A stretch of DNA of 7,887 bases. Origin: an uncultured Clostridia bacterium (GTDB taxonomy: Bacteria > Bacillota > Clostridia > Christensenellales > Borkfalkiaceae). Location of the stretch: contig CAMWUS010000059.1 of NCBI GenBank assembly GCA_947177495.1, positions 1 through 7,887 of the forward strand, written 5' to 3'. Below the pieces are notes generated by a model that saw nothing but the letters and a program-made list of their open reading frames with translations, did no database searches and was not told where the DNA came from. Shown here piece after piece: positions 5,909 through 7,887 of this stretch; position 1 is the stretch's first letter, and each line of letters begins with the position of its first letter. A program made the translations under genes and the position numbers.

Positions 5909-5937
5909 ATTTTAGCACACAATCGCCCGTTTGTAAA
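5909..5937 (-). promoter_or_regulatory. Promoter of mnmE-lysR
   Basis: On the - strand, TTTACA (5932-5937) and TAAAAT (5909-5914) are separated by exactly 17 bp, each one base from consensus. Transcription would start near 5902, about 40 bp before the mnmE ATG and within the upstream arm of the terminator-like hairpin. This gives mnmE expression independent of sporulation. Confidence 0.6.
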
Positions 5938-5978
5938 CGGATTATTTCAAAAATTATAAAGTTCTGCTTATAAACACT

Positions 5979-6689
5979 TTAAACAAGCTTGGAAATTTCC
6001 TTTTTCAGACGCTCGATGATCTTTTTTTCCAAACGGGAAATGTAGCTTTGGGAAATTCCGAGACGGTCGGCAACGTCTTTCTGCGTCATTTCTTCGCCGC
6101 CGCCCAACCCGAAACGCATGTACATGATTTTGCGTTCCCGCTCGGGAAGGCGTTTGAGCGCGTCGGACAAAAGCTCCTTTTCCACACTACTCTCTACACC
6201 ACCGTACACCGTGTCGCTGTCTGTGCCGAGCACGTCGGACAACAACAGTTCGTTCCCCTCGAAGTCGGTATTCAGCGGTTCGTCGAACGAAACCTCGCTT
6301 TTCAGTTTCACCGTGCGGCGCAGGTACATGAGAATTTCATTCTCGATACAGCGGGAAGCATAAGTGGCGAGCTTGATATTCTTATCCGTACGGAAAGAGT
6401 TGATCGCTTTGATCAGCCCGATGGTACCGATGGAAATGAGGTCGTCGCCGTCTACGCCCGTATTCTCGAATCGGCGCGATATGTACACGACAAGCCGCAA
6501 ATTGTGCTCGATAAGGCTCGCCTTTACCGCTTCCGCGTCCTCGCCGTTTTCCAATTTCCTCAGCATATCCGCCTCTTCCTCGCCCGTAAGCGGAAGAGGA
6601 AGAGCCTCGCTGCCGCAGAGATAGTGAACGACGTTTTCCGTTCCCCGCAACTTATCCAAAAATACTCTTAACGCTGCCAAAACTTTCAT
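5979..6689 (-). CDS. sigE: Sporulation sigma factor SigE, made as an inactive precursor
   Basis: A protein of 236 residues, close to the usual length. SigE directs RNA polymerase in the mother cell early in sporulation. The N terminus (about 1-22, MKVLAALRVFLDKLRGTENV) is the pro-sequence that holds it inactive at the membrane until SpoIIGA removes it. The segment after it, HYLCGSEALPLPLTGEEE, matches the conserved SigE start. Region 2 includes NLRLVVYISRRFENTG, DLISIGTIGLIKAI (about 83-96) and YASRCIENEILMYLRR (about 110-125). Region 4 holds the helix-turn-helix TQKDVADRLGISQSYISRLE (about 202-221). The ribosome site GGAGG is six bases from the ATG. It follows spoIIGA by 19 bp in one operon. 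sigG, which follows sigE in many spore formers, is not next; mnmE is. Confidence 0.97.
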   Translation of the reverse strand: MKVLAALRVFLDKLRGTENVVHYLCGSEALPLPLTGEEEADMLRKLENGEDAEAVKASLIEHNLRLVVYISRRFENTGVDGDDLISIGTIGLIKAINSFRTDKNIKLATYASRCIENEILMYLRRTVKLKSEVSFDEPLNTDFEGNELLLSDVLGTDSDTVYGGVESSVEKELLSDALKRLPERERKIMYMRFGLGGGEEMTQKDVADRLGISQSYISRLEKKIIERLKKEISKLV

Positions 6690-6708
6690 ATTCGCCTCCG
6701 ATTGCCCT

Positions 6709-7488
6709 TTAATTGAGATAAGACGTATGTAATATCAGTTGATAACGGGGAGATTTTACCTGCCCCACGGTAAGAAGCACGGGTTGCGGTTCGCCGTTTT
6801 TGCCCGCCCTGAGCGTACATTCGAACACGGGACATTCCTTTTCTCCGTGTACCGTTTCCACGCGAATGCGCCCTACTTCCCGCGCACCCCGCCCGAAGAG
6901 CGCGATGATTGCCGCCGCCGAGCAGACGCACACGCCCCTGCCGCGGAATTCGAGCAAATTGCCGCTGTCGGCAAGTCCCCGCCACCGCACCGTTCTGTCC
7001 CCGTGTTCCAAAGTACAGGGCGTAATACTGCGTTCCTGCTTGCCGAAACGGAAGAAACGGCGCACGCTTTCCCCGATTAAAACGGCGAACACGCCCGCCG
7101 CCCCGAACACAAGCGCGACGGGGGCGCGTTCCACCAAAAAGCCGCTTCCTTCCTCGTAGCTAACATTGAAGAAAGAGTAAGCCGCCGTCAACAATCCCCC
7201 CAGCGCGAACGTTAGTAAGAAAAACGCGATCGAAACGAAAACGGACAGCTTTACCCCTTTTACGGCGATTGCGGCGAGTACGACTCCGCCGAGAATCTTT
7301 ACAAGATAGGCACACCACACGGGCAGCGCAAGGATAGGAAACAGCAACGCTTCTCCCGCCCCGACGATTGCCGCAAACAGCAGACGGAGCGGTTTGACCT
7401 CACCGCGTGCGATGCGTACGGCAAGATATAAAAGCAACCCGTCGAGAATGAAATTTTCCAAAAGCGCGTACTCGATATATACCGTCAT
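6709..7488 (-). CDS. spoIIGA: Sporulation sigma-E processing protease SpoIIGA
   Basis: A protein of 259 residues, somewhat shorter than the roughly 300 of Bacillus. The N-terminal half has about five hydrophobic membrane segments (roughly 5-25, 35-55, 60-77, 81-107 and 122-140), beginning MTVYIEYALLENFILDGLLL. The C-terminal half is a cytoplasmic aspartic protease domain with the active-site motif LADSGNLLEF, catalytic Asp174 in DSGN. It ends with YQLILHTSYLN, like the family's closing region. Such proteases act as dimers, triggered by the forespore signal SpoIIR, to cleave pro-SigE. The partner sigE lies directly downstream. GGAG lies six bases before the ATG. A TATAAT -10 box and a Spo0A-box-like site lie upstream. 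Confidence 0.93.
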   Translation of the reverse strand: MTVYIEYALLENFILDGLLLYLAVRIARGEVKPLRLLFAAIVGAGEALLFPILALPVWCAYLVKILGGVVLAAIAVKGVKLSVFVSIAFFLLTFALGGLLTAAYSFFNVSYEEGSGFLVERAPVALVFGAAGVFAVLIGESVRRFFRFGKQERSITPCTLEHGDRTVRWRGLADSGNLLEFRGRGVCVCSAAAIIALFGRGAREVGRIRVETVHGEKECPVFECTLRAGKNGEPQPVLLTVGQVKSPRYQLILHTSYLN

Positions 7489-7506
7489 ATCCTACTCCGT
7501 TCCGCT

Positions 7507-7551
7507 ATTATAGCTTGTTTCGGGACATAGAAAAAGACTTATTCCGTCGAA
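7507..7551 (-). promoter_or_regulatory. Candidate Spo0A-controlled promoter of spoIIGA-sigE
   Basis: On the - strand a perfect TATAAT -10 lies at 7507-7512, about 20 bp before the spoIIGA start codon. No good -35 box is present at 17 bp (TTTTTC). On the + strand CGTCGAA at 7545-7551 matches the Spo0A box TGTCGAA in six of seven bases, and lies about 45-51 bp upstream of the expected transcription start. In Bacillus the spoIIG promoter is likewise activated by Spo0A bound around the -35 region. The site also lies in the loop of the upstream terminator, so it could be coincidence. Confidence 0.4.
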
Positions 7552-7572
7552 TTACCGCAGAATAAGTCTTTT
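7531..7572 (-). terminator. Intrinsic terminator after the ABC transporter gene
   Basis: Perfect 13-bp arms 7532-7544 and 7560-7572 flank a 15-nt loop, and the - strand continues with T residues (CTTTTTC). A T-rich flank on the other strand makes it potentially bidirectional. It separates the ABC transporter from the spoIIGA operon. Confidence 0.85.
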
Positions 7573-7598
7573 GCATTTTTTCATAAAATTCGGTTTTC

Positions 7599-7887
7599 TT
7601 ACTCGAGCTCGAACGCCCCCGTGTAGAGCTGATAATACTGTCCGCGCTGAGCGATAAGCTGTTCATGCGTGCCGCGCTCGATGATTCTACCGTGGTCGAG
7701 CACCATGATGACGTTGGAGTTCTTGACAGTGGAAAGCCTGTGTGCGATGACGAACACCGTTCTGCCTTCCATGAGCTTATCCATACCTCTCTGTACGATC
7801 TCTTCCGTACGGGTATCGATACTGCTCGTCGCCTCGTCCAAAATCATAACGGGCGGGTCGGCAACCGCAACGCGGGCAATGGAAAGG
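7599..7887 (-). CDS. ABC exporter, C-terminal part of the ATPase domain (partial)
   Basis: Only the last 95 or so codons are in the window; the gene enters from the right edge. The visible part begins LSIARVAVADPPV, the end of the signature region, and continues with Walker B VMILDEATSSID (the last part being the D-loop) and the H-loop VIAHRLSTVKNSNVIMVLD. It ends RIIERGTHEQLIAQRGQYYQLYTGAFELE. This pattern is typical of exporters with fused membrane and ATPase domains (multidrug or lipid type), which act as dimers in the cytoplasmic membrane. The substrate cannot be told. An apparent Met at 7847 lies inside Walker B and is not a start. The gene ends at TAA 7599-7601 and is closed by a strong terminator. 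Confidence 0.93.
   Translation of the reverse strand, partial: LSIARVAVADPPVMILDEATSSIDTRTEEIVQRGMDKLMEGRTVFVIAHRLSTVKNSNVIMVLDHGRIIERGTHEQLIAQRGQYYQLYTGAFELE

Overview
The window joins two kinds of DNA. Positions 1 to about 3420 look like a small mobile element, visibly richer in A and T than the rest. Positions from about 3490 to the end are chromosome from an endospore-forming member of the Clostridia or wider Bacillota. The evidence for the host is an adjacent spoIIGA-sigE pair, the protease and sigma factor that switch on the early mother-cell programme of sporulation. Genus cannot be told from the sequence alone. The host genes have moderate to high GC, which suggests an uncultured gut-type clostridium, but that is only an inference.

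Mobile part (+ strand). A long structured noncoding region (1-557) holds a long nested hairpin and then a folded leader that ends in a strong intrinsic terminator. A 50-residue gene with a TTG start (558-710) follows, and its stop overlaps or closely abuts the start of a rolling-circle HUH-endonuclease Rep gene (713-1597). Next come a long nested hairpin (1604-1764), a large serine recombinase (1793-3265) and another long nested hairpin (3289-3412). The two downstream hairpins share layout and short sequence blocks, so they look like copies of one structured element. Rep plus recombinase suggests an element that excises or integrates by the serine recombinase and copies itself as a circle by rolling-circle replication. 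No relaxase-type transfer genes or cargo are visible. The left end of the element may lie outside the window.

Chromosomal part (all - strand, read right to left). The 3' end of an ABC exporter gene (7599-7887) closes with a perfect 13-bp terminator hairpin. Then spoIIGA (6709-7488) and sigE (5979-6689) form a tight operon, with a TATAAT -10 and a Spo0A-box-like sequence upstream. After a 118-bp gap with a promoter and a terminator-like hairpin come mnmE (4565-5860) and, 9 bp later, a LysR-type regulator (3665-4555). Last is a tRNA-Ser with anticodon CGA (3497-3586), which has its own promoter. The mobile element sits just beyond the 3' end of this tRNA.

SpoIIGA is a membrane aspartic protease that cleaves the pro-sequence from pro-SigE, and both partners are intact here. 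MnmE (tRNA wobble-uridine modification) and the LysR regulator appear to be cotranscribed, from a promoter separate from the sporulation pair.
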